NCBI GenBank assembly: GCA_001577635.1
Contig: LSBP01000020.1
Span: 1 to 59,215 of the forward strand
From: Halomonadaceae bacterium T82-2
GTDB lineage: Bacteria; Pseudomonadota; Gammaproteobacteria; Pseudomonadales; Halomonadaceae
Length of the DNA stretch: 59,215 bases
Direction: 5' to 3'
Shown: one piece after another, positions 15,893 through 28,166 of the stretch
Position numbering within the stretch: position 1 is the first letter of the stretch
Layout: the number at the start of each line of letters is the position of its first letter
Made by a program: the position numbers and the translations under genes
The notes under the pieces: model-generated
Databases searched by the model: none
Told to the model about the DNA's origin: nothing
Seen by the model: the letters and a program-made list of their open reading frames with translations, nothing else

Positions 15893-17836
15893 ATGAAGCT
15901 GTTCGACGAGATTCCGGTCGAGCGCCCGGCCACGCCGCTGCTCGACACCATCGACACGCCCGCCGACCTGCGTGCGCTGCGCCCGTCGCAGCTGGCCCAG
16001 CTCGCCGACGAGCTGCGGGCCTTCCTGCTCTACAGCGTGGGCTGCACCGGCGGCCACTTCGGCGCCGGGCTGGGCGTGGTCGAGCTGACCCTCGCGCTCC
16101 ACCACAGCCTGGAGACGCCCCACGACCGGCTGGTCTGGGACGTGGGCCACCAGGCCTATCCGCACAAGATCCTCACCGGACGGCGCGAGCGGATGGCGAC
16201 CATCCGCCAGCTGCACGGCCTGGCGGCGTTCCCCAAGCGCGACGAGTCGGAATACGACACCTTCGGCGTCGGCCATTCCAGCACCTCGATCAGCGCCGCC
16301 CTGGGCATGGCGCTGGCCGCCCGCACGAAAGGCGAGAAGCGCCGCGTGTGCGCGGTGATCGGCGACGGCGCGCTGTCGGCGGGCATGGCCTTCGAGGCGC
16401 TGGCCCACGCCGGGCACGTCGATGCCAACCTGCTGGTGGTGCTCAACGACAACGAGATGTCGATCTCCGAGAACGTCGGCGGCATGGCCAGCTACCTGGC
16501 GCAGATCTTCGCCAGCAAGACCTACATCAACGTCCGCGAGGGCGGCAAGAAGGTGCTCTCGCGCCTGCCCGGCGCGCTGGAGCTGGCGCGGCGCACCGAG
16601 GAGCACATGAAGGGCATGGTCAGCCCGGCGACGCTGTTCGAGGAGATGGGCTTCAACTACATCGGCCCCATCGACGGCCACGACCTGAACGCCCTGGTGC
16701 ACACGCTGGGCAACCTGCGCGACCTCGACGGCCCGCAGTTCCTGCACATCAAGACTTGCAAGGGCAAGGGCTTCCGGCCGGCGGAGGCCGACCCGATCGG
16801 CTATCACGCCATCACCAAGCTCGAGAAGGCCGCCCCCGAGCCGGCGCCCAAGGTGGAGCCGCTCGCCCCCGCCGGCCAGCCGCCGGTGGCCCCCCGGGCC
16901 CAGCCGCGCAAGTATTGCAACGTGTTCGGCGACTGGCTGTGCGACATGGCCGCCGCCGACGAGCGGCTGATCGGCATCACCCCGGCGATGCGCGAGGGCT
17001 CCGATCTGGTGCGCTTCTCGCAGGAATACCCCGGGCGCTACTACGACGTGGCGATCGCCGAGCAGCACGCCGTGACGCTCGCCGCGGGCATGGCCTGCGA
17101 GGCCATGAAGCCGGTGGTGGCGATCTACTCGACCTTCCTGCAGCGCGGTTACGATCAGCTGATCCACGATGTGGCGGTGCAGAAGCTCGACGTCACCTTC
17201 GCCATCGACCGCGCCGGCCTGGTCGGCGAGGACGGCCCGACCCACCATGGCGCGCTGGATCTCTCCTACCTGCGCTGCGTGCCGGAGCTGGTGGTCATGG
17301 CGCCGGCCGACGAGGCCGAGTGCCGGGCCATGCTCAGCGCCGCCTATCACCATCCCGGGCCGGCGGCGGTGCGCTATCCGCGCGGCAAGGGGCCGGGCAC
17401 GCCGATTCCCGAGCACCTCGAGCCGCTGCCCATCGGCCGGGCCGAGTGGCGCCGCGAGGGCGCCGGCGACATCGCGCTGCTGGCCTTCGGCAGCCTCAAC
17501 GGCCCCGCCGGCGAGGTCGCCGAGCGGCTCGACGCCACGCACCTCAACATGCGCACGGTCAAGCCGCTCGACCGCGAGGCGGTGCTGGCCGCGGCGCGCG
17601 GGCACCGGCTGCTCGTCACCCTGGAGGAGAACGCCGTGGCCGGCGGCGCCGGCAGCGGAGTGAACGAGCTGCTGGCCGAGGCCGGCGAGCCGGTGGCGGT
17701 ACTCAACCTGGGGCTGCCCGACGCCTTCATCGAGCATGGCAAGCCGGCCGAGCTGCTCGCCGACTGCGGGCTCGACGCCGACGGCATCGAGGCGGCGATT
17801 CGCCGGCGTCTCGCGGCCCGACCTTCCGACGACTGA
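15893..17836 (+). CDS. dxs: 1-deoxy-D-xylulose-5-phosphate synthase
   Basis: The 647-residue ThDP enzyme makes DXP from pyruvate and glyceraldehyde-3-phosphate, the entry step of the MEP isoprenoid pathway. Visible signatures are [14 protein letters not shown] with the ThDP-binding continuation to [14 protein letters not shown] (about 158-200), the [12 protein letters not shown] motif, and the transketolase-C block with [14 protein letters not shown]. The ATG at 15893 gives the usual MKLFDEIP start; earlier in-frame starts are not conserved. A Pro/Ala-rich linker (about residues 312-340) is longer than in E. coli. djlA follows 12 bases later, so it is probably co-transcribed. Confidence 0.95.
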   Translation: MKLFDEIPVERPATPLLDTIDTPADLRALRPSQLAQLADELRAFLLYSVGCTGGHFGAGLGVVELTLALHHSLETPHDRLVWDVGHQAYPHKILTGRRERMATIRQLHGLAAFPKRDESEYDTFGVGHSSTSISAALGMALAARTKGEKRRVCAVIGDGALSAGMAFEALAHAGHVDANLLVVLNDNEMSISENVGGMASYLAQIFASKTYINVREGGKKVLSRLPGALELARRTEEHMKGMVSPATLFEEMGFNYIGPIDGHDLNALVHTLGNLRDLDGPQFLHIKTCKGKGFRPAEADPIGYHAITKLEKAAPEPAPKVEPLAPAGQPPVAPRAQPRKYCNVFGDWLCDMAAADERLIGITPAMREGSDLVRFSQEYPGRYYDVAIAEQHAVTLAAGMACEAMKPVVAIYSTFLQRGYDQLIHDVAVQKLDVTFAIDRAGLVGEDGPTHHGALDLSYLRCVPELVVMAPADEAECRAMLSAAYHHPGPAAVRYPRGKGPGTPIPEHLEPLPIGRAEWRREGAGDIALLAFGSLNGPAGEVAERLDATHLNMRTVKPLDREAVLAAARGHRLLVTLEENAVAGGAGSGVNELLAEAGEPVAVLNLGLPDAFIEHGKPAELLADCGLDADGIEAAIRRRLAARPSDD

Positions 17837-17848
17837 CACGAGGATCGC

Positions 17849-18628
17849 ATGCTGACCGTAATACTGATCGGTGCGTTGCTGGGCCTGTGGATCGGCGGCC
17901 CCCTGGGGCTGCTGATCGGCGGGGGGATCGGCTACTGGATCGCGCGGCGCTGGCGACGCAGTGCGCTGGGGCGTCTGGCCGGGGCCCGGACGCAGTTTCT
18001 CGAATCGACCTTCACGGTGATGGGCTGCCTGTGCAAGGCCGACGGCCGTGTCTCGGAGGACGAGCTGGAAGCCTCGCGGCGCATCTGGGATCAGCTGCGG
18101 CTCGACGAGGGCCAGCGCGCCCGCGCGCGGGCCGACTTCAACCGCGGCAAGGCGGCGGACTTCGACCTGGACGCCGAGCTGGCGCGGCTGCGCCCGATCG
18201 TCGGCCAGCAGAGTGCCCTGCGTCAGGTGTTCCTGCAGATCCAGCTCGCCGCGATCGCCGCCGACGGGCGGCTCGATCCCGCCGAGCACGAGATGCTGGT
18301 GCGCGTGGCCCGCGGGCTGGGCTGCAGCGAGAGCGAGGTCGCCCAGATCGAGGCCATGCTGCGCGGCGCGACCGCCGGCGACGCGGGGCAGGGCGGGGCG
18401 CCCTCCGCGCAGGCGCTGGAGGACGCCTACCGGGTGCTGGGCGTCGAGCCCGGGGCCAGCGACAGCGAGATCAAGCGTGCCTATCGCAAGCTGATGAGCG
18501 AGAACCATCCCGACAAGCTGGCCGCCAAGGGCCTGCCCGAAAGCATGCGCGAGATGGCCGAGAAGCGCACCCGCGAGATCACCCACGCCTATGACCTGAT
18601 CAAGCAGGCCCGCGCCGAAGCGGCCTGA
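17849..18628 (+). CDS. djlA: Membrane-anchored co-chaperone DjlA
   Basis: The 259-residue protein has one N-terminal membrane segment rich in Gly (about 4-30), a TerB-like helical domain (about 50-175, with LCKADGRVSEDELE) and a C-terminal J domain (about 193-259). The J domain has the HPD tripeptide in SENHPDKLAAKGLPESM, the feature that stimulates the DnaK ATPase. DjlA-type proteins link DnaK to envelope stress. It ends at 18628 and the convergent gene's stop begins at 18629, so the two abut with no terminator between. Confidence 0.93.
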   Translation: MLTVILIGALLGLWIGGPLGLLIGGGIGYWIARRWRRSALGRLAGARTQFLESTFTVMGCLCKADGRVSEDELEASRRIWDQLRLDEGQRARARADFNRGKAADFDLDAELARLRPIVGQQSALRQVFLQIQLAAIAADGRLDPAEHEMLVRVARGLGCSESEVAQIEAMLRGATAGDAGQGGAPSAQALEDAYRVLGVEPGASDSEIKRAYRKLMSENHPDKLAAKGLPESMREMAEKRTREITHAYDLIKQARAEAA

Positions 18629-19219
18629 TCACGCCTTCCCGGACGCGCCCTCCCTGAGCGGGCCCGCCGCGAACGCGGACCCGGCGGAGAGAGCGCCGGG
18701 GCCGTCTTGCCGGGCATCGCGCAGGGCCCGGGCCCACCATTGCAAACGGGGGAGCAGCCGCGCCAGCCGCCGATCCTCGCCCAGCGGCGCATAGAGCTTG
18801 CCGCGTGCCCCCAGCCGCTCCCAGGCATCGATGAAATCCACGTTCTCGCCCAGCGGAATCGCCTGACGGTCGACGAGCCACGGGCGCAGCCGCTCGATGG
18901 CCGCGCGGCCGCCGTTCCTGCCGCCGTAGGTGAGAAAGCCCACCGGCCGGGCATGCCAGGCCTCGGCGGGAGTGGCGAACAGCGCTGCCAGGTCGGCGGT
19001 GCCGGTCACCGGCTGATCCGGCAGGATGACCAGGAAGGCATCGGTCCGGTGCAGCCGGCGGTTGGCGTCGGCCTCCCACGGCGCCGGGAGGACGAACTCG
19101 GCGACCAGGTCGGCGTGCCCGGCCAGCCGACGCTGTGCCCAGTCGGCGACGCGACGCGAGAAGCGCCGGTGACAGGTGCTGCCCGGGAGCAGGGCCAGGG
19201 AGAGCGGCGGTGCGGTCAT
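18629..19219 (-). CDS. NAD(P)H-dependent FMN-reductase-like flavodoxin-fold protein, SoxR target
   Basis: The 196-residue protein resembles the NADPH-dependent FMN reductase family: an N-terminal LLPGST-x-x-x-RFS segment (FMN-phosphate loop), then a hydrophobic strand LVAEF and the tyrosine/glycine loop VGFLTYGGRNGGRAAIERL (about 108-126), which resembles the FMN isoalloxazine loop of the family. It is probably a cytoplasmic quinone or FMN reductase. Its promoter is a near-copy of the E. coli soxS promoter, divergent from soxR (see 19256-19286), so it should be induced by redox-cycling compounds. The C-terminal ~25 residues are Ala/Gly-rich and unconserved. The substrate is not known. Confidence 0.7.
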   Translation of the reverse strand: MTAPPLSLALLPGSTCHRRFSRRVADWAQRRLAGHADLVAEFVLPAPWEADANRRLHRTDAFLVILPDQPVTGTADLAALFATPAEAWHARPVGFLTYGGRNGGRAAIERLRPWLVDRQAIPLGENVDFIDAWERLGARGKLYAPLGEDRRLARLLPRLQWWARALRDARQDGPGALSAGSAFAAGPLREGASGKA

Positions 19220-19255
19220 GACGTGGCTCCTTTGACGGTAACAGGGTCATGACGC

Positions 19256-19286
19256 ACTCTAGAAGCTCAAGTTAACTTGAGGTCAA
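19256..19286 (-). promoter_or_regulatory. SoxR-controlled promoter with 19-bp spacer
   Basis: On the minus strand a -35 TTGACC (19281-19286) and a -10 TAGAGT (19256-19261) are separated by 19 bases. The spacer contains the perfect palindrome CTCAAGTTAACTTGAG (19266-19281). This is the SoxR box of the E. coli soxS promoter (CCTCAAGTTAACTTGAGG), including the over-long spacer that MerR-family activators need. It drives the flavodoxin-fold gene at 19219; the palindrome also lies 10 bases before the soxR start, so SoxR should regulate itself too. Confidence 0.9.
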
Positions 19287-19290
19287 GGCC

Positions 19291-19746
19291 ATGGCACGAC
19301 GGGTCGATCCGCACAAGCAGGCGCTGTCGGTCGGGGACGTGGCGGCGCGCAGCGGGGTGGCGGTGTCCACGCTGCATTTCTACGAGGAAAAGGGGCTGAT
19401 TCACGCCTGGCGCAACGCCGCCAACCAGCGGCGCTATTCGCGCGATGTGCTGCGTCGGGTGGCGGTCATCAGGATCGCCCAGCGTACCGGGGTGCCGCTG
19501 GCCGAGATCGGTGCGGCCCTGAACACGCTGCCCACCGGGCGCACGCCCACCGCCGAGGACTGGCACCATCTGTCGGCCGGGTGGCGCGACGCGCTGCAGG
19601 CGCGCATCGACGCCCTGGTCAGGCTGCGCGACCAGCTGGATGGCTGCATCGGCTGCGGCTGCCTGTCGCTGGCGTGCTGCCCGCTGCGCAACCCCGAGGA
19701 CGTGCTGGGCGAGACGGACTCGGGGGCGTGCCGCCTGGCGCCCTGA
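19291..19746 (+). CDS. soxR: Redox-sensitive transcriptional activator SoxR
   Basis: The 151-residue MerR-family regulator has an N-terminal winged HTH (about 12-80, [20 protein letters not shown]), a dimerisation helix (about 88-118) and the [2Fe-2S] motif [17 protein letters not shown]. The four cluster cysteines fall at C119, C122, C124 and C130, the same numbering as in E. coli SoxR. Oxidation or nitrosylation of the cluster switches on target promoters. There is no soxS next to it: instead the divergent target is a flavodoxin-fold oxidoreductase, as is common outside the enterics. The C-terminus is slightly shorter/variable after residue 135. Confidence 0.96.
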   Translation: MARRVDPHKQALSVGDVAARSGVAVSTLHFYEEKGLIHAWRNAANQRRYSRDVLRRVAVIRIAQRTGVPLAEIGAALNTLPTGRTPTAEDWHHLSAGWRDALQARIDALVRLRDQLDGCIGCGCLSLACCPLRNPEDVLGETDSGACRLAP

Positions 19747-19753
19747 CCGATGC

Positions 19754-20413
19754 TCAGCCGGAGGGGCCGAGCACCGCGGTGTAGACCGCGAAGTAGTGGC
19801 AGGCGCTGCCGCCCAGCACGAACAGGTGCCAGATGGCGTGGTGGAAGGGGATGGCGCGCACCGCGTAGAACAGCACGCCCACCGTGTAGGTGATGCCGCC
19901 GGCCACCAGCAGGCCGAGGCTGGTGTCGGACAGCGAGGCACCCATCTCGCCGGAGGCCACCACGATCAGCCAGCCCATCAGCAGGTAGACGGCGACCCGC
20001 CAGCCGCCGAAGCGCTGCGGCCAGAGCAGCTTCAGGGCGATGCCGCCCGCGGCCAGCGTCCAGATCACCGCCAGCAGCGTCCAGCCCAGCGGGCCGCGCA
20101 GGTTGACCAGCAAAAAGGGCGTGTAGGTGCCGGCGATCAGCGCGTAGATGGCGCAGTGGTCGGCGATCTTGAAGGCCCGCTTGAGGCGCGGGTGGCGAAA
20201 GCCGTGGTAGAGCGTCGAGACGGTGTAGAGGCCGACCAGGGTCGTGCCGTACAGGCTCACGCCGACGATCTTCCAGGGGTCGACGTGCGCCGCCAGGCTG
20301 GCCAGCACGATCAGCACTACCATGCCGGCGAGGCTCAGTGCCGCACCGAGACCGTGGCTGAGACTGTGCAGCCACTCCTCGAGGCGGGTGTAGGTGGTTT
20401 CCGGAGTGTTCAT
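19754..20413 (-). CDS. Hemolysin III / PAQR-type membrane protein (YqfA family)
   Basis: The 219-residue protein has seven predicted membrane helices and the family's conserved residues: the N-terminal HSLSHGLGA, S-x-x-x-H in TVSTLYHGF, a conserved Asp in KIADHCAIY and the C-terminal HHAIWHLFVLGG. These His/Ser/Asp residues form the zinc site of PAQR proteins. The bacterial role is uncertain (membrane homeostasis or lipid hydrolysis); the haemolysin name is historical. I start at 20413, where GGGAGGTGCTG precedes the ATG; two codons upstream an alternative ATG exists. It converges with soxR across 7 bases and is 40 bases downstream of ribA on the same strand. Confidence 0.88.
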   Translation of the reverse strand: MNTPETTYTRLEEWLHSLSHGLGAALSLAGMVVLIVLASLAAHVDPWKIVGVSLYGTTLVGLYTVSTLYHGFRHPRLKRAFKIADHCAIYALIAGTYTPFLLVNLRGPLGWTLLAVIWTLAAGGIALKLLWPQRFGGWRVAVYLLMGWLIVVASGEMGASLSDTSLGLLVAGGITYTVGVLFYAVRAIPFHHAIWHLFVLGGSACHYFAVYTAVLGPSG

Positions 20414-20453
20414 CAGCACCTCCCGCGGTTCGGCCGGGGGCGCGGGCGAGCCC

Positions 20454-21089
20454 CTACGGCTTGCGTTCGATGTCCACGTCGTCGGCCGGCGTGAAGTCGT
20501 CCAGGGCCATCAGGTGGCCGAGCTTGCCGGCCTTGGTCGACAGGTAGTGCTCGTTGTGCGGGTTGCGACCCGTGGTCAGCGCCAGGCGTTCGCTCACGGT
20601 CACGCCGTCCCGGGTCAGGGCGTCGACCTTGCGCGGATTGTTGGTCATCAGCTTGAGCGAGGACACGCCCAGATGCTCGAGCATGGGCACGCAGAGATCG
20701 TAGCGGCGCAGGTCGGCGCCGAAGCCCAGATGTTCGTTGGCCTCCACCGTATCATAGCCCTGATCCTGCAGATGGTAGGCGCGGATCTTGTTGAGCAGGC
20801 CGATGCCGCGGCCTTCCTGGCGCAGGTAGAGCAGCACGCCGCGGCCCTCGGCGGCGATGCGCTTGAGCGCCTCCTGAAGCTGATAGCCGCAGTCGCAGCG
20901 CATTGAGAACAGGGCGTCCCCGGTCAGGCATTCCGAGTGCACGCGGCCCAGCACGGGCTCGCCGGTCGCCACATCGCCGAGCGTCAGGGCGACGTGATCC
21001 TTGCCGGTAGCCTCGTCCTCGAAGCCGTGCATGGTAAAGGTGGCCCAGGGGGTGGGGAGCCTGGAGGCGGCGATGAAGCGAATCGTCAC
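20454..21089 (-). CDS. ribA: GTP cyclohydrolase II
   Basis: The 211-residue enzyme opens GTP to 2,5-diamino-6-ribosylamino-pyrimidinone 5'-phosphate, the first step of riboflavin synthesis. The zinc-binding cysteines are in [18 protein letters not shown] (about residues 51-68), followed by the substrate motif [17 protein letters not shown] (about 89-105) and the TNNPRKV loop. The start codon is GTG at 21089 with GAGGG upstream; it gives the conserved start (hydrophobic strand and a short lead). No FMN riboswitch is visible in the 172 bases between this gene and hemE. Confidence 0.95.
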   Translation of the reverse strand: MTIRFIAASRLPTPWATFTMHGFEDEATGKDHVALTLGDVATGEPVLGRVHSECLTGDALFSMRCDCGYQLQEALKRIAAEGRGVLLYLRQEGRGIGLLNKIRAYHLQDQGYDTVEANEHLGFGADLRRYDLCVPMLEHLGVSSLKLMTNNPRKVDALTRDGVTVSERLALTTGRNPHNEHYLSTKAGKLGHLMALDDFTPADDVDIERKP

Positions 21090-21261
21090 GGTAACCCTCG
21101 ACTGCGGACCGGCGGGGCACCAGCGCCCGGCCGATGAAGACGCCCATGATAGCAGGATCGCCGGGCGAGCTCATCCGGTGCGGTGGGGCACAGGGCCGCA
21201 TGGCTCGCCCTGCGGCGCGCATCCGTTACAATGAGCCAAATCCGCCAGCAGCGAGAGCCCC

Positions 21262-22329
21262 ATGGAACTCAAGAACGATCGCCTATTGCGCGCCCTGGCC
21301 CGCCAGCCGGTGGACTGCACCCCGGTGTGGATGATGCGTCAGGCCGGGCGCTACCTGCCCGAATATCGCCGGGTGCGCGGCGAGGCGGGCAGCTTCATGG
21401 ACCTGTGCCGGGACACCGCGCGGGCCTGCGAGGTGACGCTGCAGCCGCTCGAGCGCTACCCGCTGGATGCCGCGATCCTGTTCTCCGACATCCTGACCAT
21501 CCCCGACGCCATGGGGCTGGGGCTGTACTTCGAGACCGGCGAGGGGCCCAAGTTCAGAAAGCCGGTGCGCAGCCAGGCCGAGGTCGAGGCGCTGCGCCTG
21601 CCCGACGCCGAGCGCGACCTGGACTACGTCATGAACGCGGTGAGCACGATCCGCCGCGAGCTCAACGGCCGGGTACCGCTGATCGGCTTCTCGGGCAGCC
21701 CCTGGACGCTCGCCACCTACATGGTCGAGGGCGGCTCGAGCAAGGACTTCCGCCACGTCAAGGGCATGCTCTACGGCAACCCGGAAGCCATGCACCAGCT
21801 GCTCGACCTGCTGGCCCACGCCGTGACCGACTACCTCAACGCCCAGATCCGGGCCGGTGCCCAGGTGGTGCAGATCTTCGACACCTGGGGCGGCGCCCTG
21901 TCGACCCCGGCCTACCTGGAATTCTCGCTGCGTTACATGGAGCAGATCGTCGCCGGGCTGATTCGCGAGCACGACGGGCGCCGCGTGCCGGTGATCCTGT
22001 TCACCAAGAACGGCGGGCAGTGGCTCGAGCACATCGCCTCGACCGGCGCCGACGGCCTGGGGCTCGACTGGACCACCGAGCTGTCCGACGCCCGTTCCCG
22101 GGTCGGCCACCGGGTCGCCCTGCAGGGCAATCTCGACCCCAGCGTGCTGTTCGCCCGGCCGGCGGCGATCCGCGCCGAGGTGGCGCGCATCCTCGACAGC
22201 TACGGCCTCGGTGCCGGGCATGTCTTCAACCTGGGGCACGGCATCAGCCAGCACACCGACCCGCAGCGGGTCAGCGACTTCCTCGAGGCACTCCACGAGC
22301 TGAGCCCCGCCTATCATCCGCAGGACTGA
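21262..22329 (+). CDS. hemE: Uroporphyrinogen decarboxylase
   Basis: The 355-residue enzyme decarboxylates uroporphyrinogen III to coproporphyrinogen III in heme synthesis. The N-terminal signature [16 protein letters not shown] is at about residues 21-36, with the substrate-binding Arg residues, and the second signature [16 protein letters not shown] follows at about 142-157. The invariant [17 protein letters not shown] carries the catalytic-pocket Asp. Length and start are standard. A -10-like TACAAT is about 30 bases upstream. A VanZ-like gene follows after 4 bases. Confidence 0.96.
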   Translation: MELKNDRLLRALARQPVDCTPVWMMRQAGRYLPEYRRVRGEAGSFMDLCRDTARACEVTLQPLERYPLDAAILFSDILTIPDAMGLGLYFETGEGPKFRKPVRSQAEVEALRLPDAERDLDYVMNAVSTIRRELNGRVPLIGFSGSPWTLATYMVEGGSSKDFRHVKGMLYGNPEAMHQLLDLLAHAVTDYLNAQIRAGAQVVQIFDTWGGALSTPAYLEFSLRYMEQIVAGLIREHDGRRVPVILFTKNGGQWLEHIASTGADGLGLDWTTELSDARSRVGHRVALQGNLDPSVLFARPAAIRAEVARILDSYGLGAGHVFNLGHGISQHTDPQRVSDFLEALHELSPAYHPQD

Positions 22330-22333
22330 CGGC

Positions 22334-22687
22334 GTGGCGAGGCGCACCGTCTGGGGGCTGGCCGCGCTGAGCGTCGCCGCGGCCATCGCCTGGGGCAGCC
22401 TGGTCCCGGCCGATGCGCTGCCCCCGGACCTGCCGTGGGACAAGCTCAACCACCTGGCGGCCTACGCCGGGCTGGCCGGGGCGCTGGGCCTGGCCGGCTG
22501 GCGATTGCCGGTCGCCGGCACCGCCGCCGTTCTCTATGGCGTGCTCATCGAACTGGCCCAGCTCGGCGTGCCCGGCCGGGCCGGCGGCGACCCGCTGGAT
22601 ATCCTCGCCAACACCCTGGGTGTGCTGCTCGCCTGTGGCGGCTTGCTGGCCTGGCGCTGGCGGCCCGTGTCCCGAGGCCGGTCCTGA
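22334..22687 (+). CDS. VanZ-like small membrane protein
   Basis: The 117-residue protein has about three or four membrane helices and the VanZ-like pattern DKLNHLAAYAGLAGALG (residues about 36-52), GVLIELAQLGVPGR and DPLDILANTLGVLLA. Proteins of this family are widespread; the function in bacteria without glycopeptide resistance is not known. The start is a GTG 4 bases after the hemE stop, so it is co-translated with hemE. It converges with the AEC transporter gene 16 bases further on. Confidence 0.8.
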   Translation: MARRTVWGLAALSVAAAIAWGSLVPADALPPDLPWDKLNHLAAYAGLAGALGLAGWRLPVAGTAAVLYGVLIELAQLGVPGRAGGDPLDILANTLGVLLACGGLLAWRWRPVSRGRS

Positions 22688-22703
22688 GACCTTTCCTCAC
22701 CCC

Positions 22704-23633
22704 TCACCCCTGCAGCAGATACAGGCACAGCGACAGCGTGAGCAGCGAGCCGAGCGTCGTCAGCAGGATGGTGCGCGAGACCACCGCGGCCTCGCGCTGG
22801 TAGAACTCCGCCAGCATGAACGGCCCCGTGCCGGTGGGCAGGGCGCTCATCAGCAGCGCCGACTGCGCCCAGAGCGGCGGCAGGGCGAAGACGTGGTAGG
22901 CCAGCACCCAGGTGATCAGCGGGTGGGCGACCAGCTTGAGGCCGACCAGCCCCAGGGTGCCCTGGGCCGTGCCGGGCTGGCGGCGGGCCAGGAACAGCCC
23001 CAGCGAGACCAGCGCAGCGGGGGTGGTGGCGTCGCCGAGCAGACGCAGGAAGGTGTCGGCGGCGTGGGGCAGCGACAGGCCACCGATCGCCCACAGGGCG
23101 CCGAGGATCGGCGAGACCACCAGCGGGTTGCGGGCCAGCGCCCTGCCCACCTTGAGGCCGGCGCGGGCCGCGGAGCGTTCGCTCTGCAGCCCCACCTCGA
23201 TGCACACCACGGCCAGGCCGAACAGCACGCAGGCCACGAACAGCGTGGCGATCAGCGCCGGCTCCAGGCCGGGGTCGCCCAGCACCAGCAGGCTCAGCGG
23301 GATGCCCACGTAACCGGTGTTGGCGTAGGCGGCGCCCAGGGCGTCGATGCTGGCATCCACCAGATGGCGTGTCGCGCGCCGCCGGTAGACGAGGGTCAGG
23401 GCGAAGATGGCCAGTGTGCCGATGGCGACCACGGCGATGAACTCGGGGTGCCAGACCTCCGCCCAGGTCGCCGTGGCCGTGGCGCGAAACAGCAGTGCCG
23501 GCAGGCACAGCCAGACGACGAAGCGGTTGAGCTCCGAGGCGGCGGTCTCGCCCAGCCGTTCGGTGCGGCGGCACACGTAGCCCACCAGGATCAGCCCGAA
23601 GATGGGCAGGATGACATTGACGACCGACGACAT
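22704..23633 (-). CDS. AEC family (auxin efflux carrier-like) transporter
   Basis: The 309-residue protein has about ten membrane helices with the family pattern: an N-terminal VILPIFGLILVGYVCRR, a central cytoplasmic loop, and the GLFLARR and LKLVAHPLITW motifs in the second half, which mirror the first. AEC members export or import organic acids, malonate, or similar small anions. No neighbour hints at the substrate. The gene has its own promoter region (23634-23805), which contains the palindrome AGAAAGCTTTCT at 23733-23744. Confidence 0.85.
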   Translation of the reverse strand: MSSVVNVILPIFGLILVGYVCRRTERLGETAASELNRFVVWLCLPALLFRATATATWAEVWHPEFIAVVAIGTLAIFALTLVYRRRATRHLVDASIDALGAAYANTGYVGIPLSLLVLGDPGLEPALIATLFVACVLFGLAVVCIEVGLQSERSAARAGLKVGRALARNPLVVSPILGALWAIGGLSLPHAADTFLRLLGDATTPAALVSLGLFLARRQPGTAQGTLGLVGLKLVAHPLITWVLAYHVFALPPLWAQSALLMSALPTGTGPFMLAEFYQREAAVVSRTILLTTLGSLLTLSLCLYLLQG

Positions 23634-23805
23634 TGGCGCAGCTTCCCCATCGTGTTGCGTGGCGCCACCCTGGCGGGCAGGGCGGCGCCGCCCGACGGGG
23701 CCGGTGCGGCGCGAGGTGTTCCGTCGGCTGGCAGAAAGCTTTCTAGCCTAAGGGGGTTTGCTCACGTCGTCCATGTCGGCGGGGAGAAGCGCCGCTGCGA
23801 GCGTC

Positions 23806-24258
23806 TCAGCCTCCGGCCGCCCTGGGCGAGTCATCGTCGGCGCCGTGCAGGCGTGTTTTGAGCGAGGGCTCGCGGCGGGTGACGCGGGGCTCGCCCACCG
23901 CCTCGGCCGGGGCGACCGGCGAGACGGCGTTGACCCAGCGCTGCTCGGGGTCGTGAACCGCCGGGCGGCGGTCGATCGCCCGGGTCATCACCGCACCGGG
24001 GCCGTGCGGGTCGCTCAGGCGGTGCGGCAGCATCAGCAGTTCGGCGAGCAGGCGCACACCGACGCTGGCCAGCAGCCAGAGGCTGACGGCCATCACCCAG
24101 CTCGGCCAGCCCGCCACCCAGCCGTCCCGGCTCAGGGCCGGGGCGTGGAGCGCCAGCCAGCCCAGCGCGGTGACGAGCAGGGCCAGCTGGGCCGTGACAT
24201 GACAGAGCACCAGGGTGCGTCGCGGCAGGGGGCGGCGCAGCAGCAGGAAGTCGCGCAT
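23806..24258 (-). CDS. Small two-helix membrane protein with DUF4282-like layout
   Basis: The 150-residue protein starts MRDFLLLRRPLPRRTLVLCHV and has two membrane helices (about 15-40 and 57-80). The second helix continues into VRLLAELLMLPHRLSDPHG, matching the conserved R-x-x-x-E-L-x-x-x-x-R pattern of DUF4282 proteins. The C-terminal ~60 residues are soluble and Pro/Arg-rich. The ATG at 24258 is chosen for GGAGAGAGATCC upstream. It lies 151 bases downstream of the formate dehydrogenase accessory gene on the same strand, separated by strong palindromes, so it may have its own promoter. Membrane anchoring of the dehydrogenase is a possible role but is speculation. Confidence 0.5.
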   Translation of the reverse strand: MRDFLLLRRPLPRRTLVLCHVTAQLALLVTALGWLALHAPALSRDGWVAGWPSWVMAVSLWLLASVGVRLLAELLMLPHRLSDPHGPGAVMTRAIDRRPAVHDPEQRWVNAVSPVAPAEAVGEPRVTRREPSLKTRLHGADDDSPRAAGG

Positions 24259-24293
24259 CGTGGATCTCTCTCCTTGGTCATCGCGTCTTGCAG

Positions 24294-24364
24294 GGCGCCC
24301 CGGGGCGCCGGGACGGGCGACGCGGTCGCGGTCCGGCAGTCCCTGCCGGTTAGTTGATACTAAC
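24294..24364. promoter_or_regulatory. Cluster of three palindromes between the DUF1641 and DUF4282-like genes
   Basis: Three perfect inverted repeats stand in this gap: GGCGCCCCGGGGCGCC (24294-24309), CCGGCAG-TCC-CTGCCGG (24333-24349) and GTTAGT-TGAT-ACTAAC (24349-24364). The last is A/T-rich in an otherwise GC-rich region and looks like an operator; the first two could form hairpins in the transcript and reduce expression of the downstream gene. No U tract follows them, so a classical terminator is unlikely. Confidence 0.5.
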
Positions 24365-24409
24365 ACCGCGGCCGTGTCGGCGCGAAATCCCACGATGGGC
24401 GACGACGAT

Positions 24410-24984
24410 TCACTCCCGGTGCGGCGATTCCTCCTGTTCCTGCGGGTCGCGTCCGCTGCCGGCGCGCCGGGGCGGCAGGTCGGCGCCCTCCTCGGGGTCG
24501 GGACGCGAGCCCTCCGCGGGGCCCGGCGACGAATCCGCCGCCGCCTGCAGCTCGCCGGTGAAGGCCTTGAGCCCCTCCAGCAGCGGACTCAGCGAGTGCC
24601 ACAGCGCCTCGTCGTGGAGCAGGTCCTTGACGCCCAGCACGCCGGGCGCCGGATAGGCCTCGCGGGCTTCCTCGCGGGAGGCGGCGCTGATGCCCCGGGC
24701 GGCGGCGTCGAGCCAGCGCTGCAGGTCCTCCGGCGGCACCCGGCCGAGGGTGCGCAGCAGCACGAAGAGGTTGGCGCCGCCACGCACGCCGCCCTCGCTT
24801 TCGAGTTCCCCCGCGATCAGCCGCGAGGTTTCCGGCAGCGACTCGAGGGCGTCGTTGAGCAGGCGGAAGATCTGGCGGCGGTGCAGGTTGTCGATCAGCC
24901 GCGCGAGTTCGTCGTGGGCGTCGGGCGCCGTCTTGCCGCCGAGGGCGCCGGCGGGGACGCGGTCGGACTTGATTGCCTGGGCCA

Positions 24985-24985
<1 letters not shown>
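24410..24985 (-). CDS. DUF1641 protein, partner of the formate dehydrogenase (ForC/YjgD-like)
   Basis: The 191-residue protein has a helical DUF1641-type region: DELARLIDNLHRRQIFRLLN (about 25-44) and the signature helix DEALWHSLSPLLEGLKAFTG (about 128-147). In Bacillus the DUF1641 protein YjgD follows the formate dehydrogenase YjgC in the same way and is thought to be its small subunit linking it to the quinone pool. The gene's ATG overlaps the dehydrogenase stop by one base (TGATG), which predicts coupled translation. The last ~40 residues are a disordered Pro/Glu/Arg-rich tail not expected in the family. Confidence 0.75.
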
Positions 24986-27963
<2,978 letters not shown>

Positions 27964-28080
27964 GGTGGTTGCTCCCGTCCAGAGAGACACGGTCGGGCCG
28001 GTCGTCGGTTTCCGGCCGCGTATCGTTATCGGAATCCATTCAGCCTTTCAGTAAAGAGGCTCGCGCCCGGGCCCGCCATA

Positions 28081-28092
28081 GGGGAAAACCCC
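28081..28092. promoter_or_regulatory. Palindrome GGGGAAAACCCC in the fdh / regulator divergent region
   Basis: A perfect 12-bp palindrome lies in the 203-base region between the formate dehydrogenase start (27963) and the divergent LuxR/FixJ-type gene (28167). A second GTAGGGG follows at 28111-28117. It is a candidate binding site for the adjacent regulator. Binding is inferred only from position and symmetry. Confidence 0.45.
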
Positions 28093-28166
28093 AGGTCGAG
28101 CGTCTAGGCTGTAGGGGCGCCGAGCCCATCGGCGTCGTGCCATGGAGGGGACACCGAGGAGCTGTC

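Noticed and set aside
15758-18586. A 942-codon minus-strand frame opposite dxs and djlA
   Set aside because: Antisense shadow of well-conserved genes; no domain is recognisable in it.
21090-21261. FMN riboswitch before ribA
   Set aside because: The 172-base region has none of the conserved loops of the FMN aptamer and is shared with the hemE promoter.
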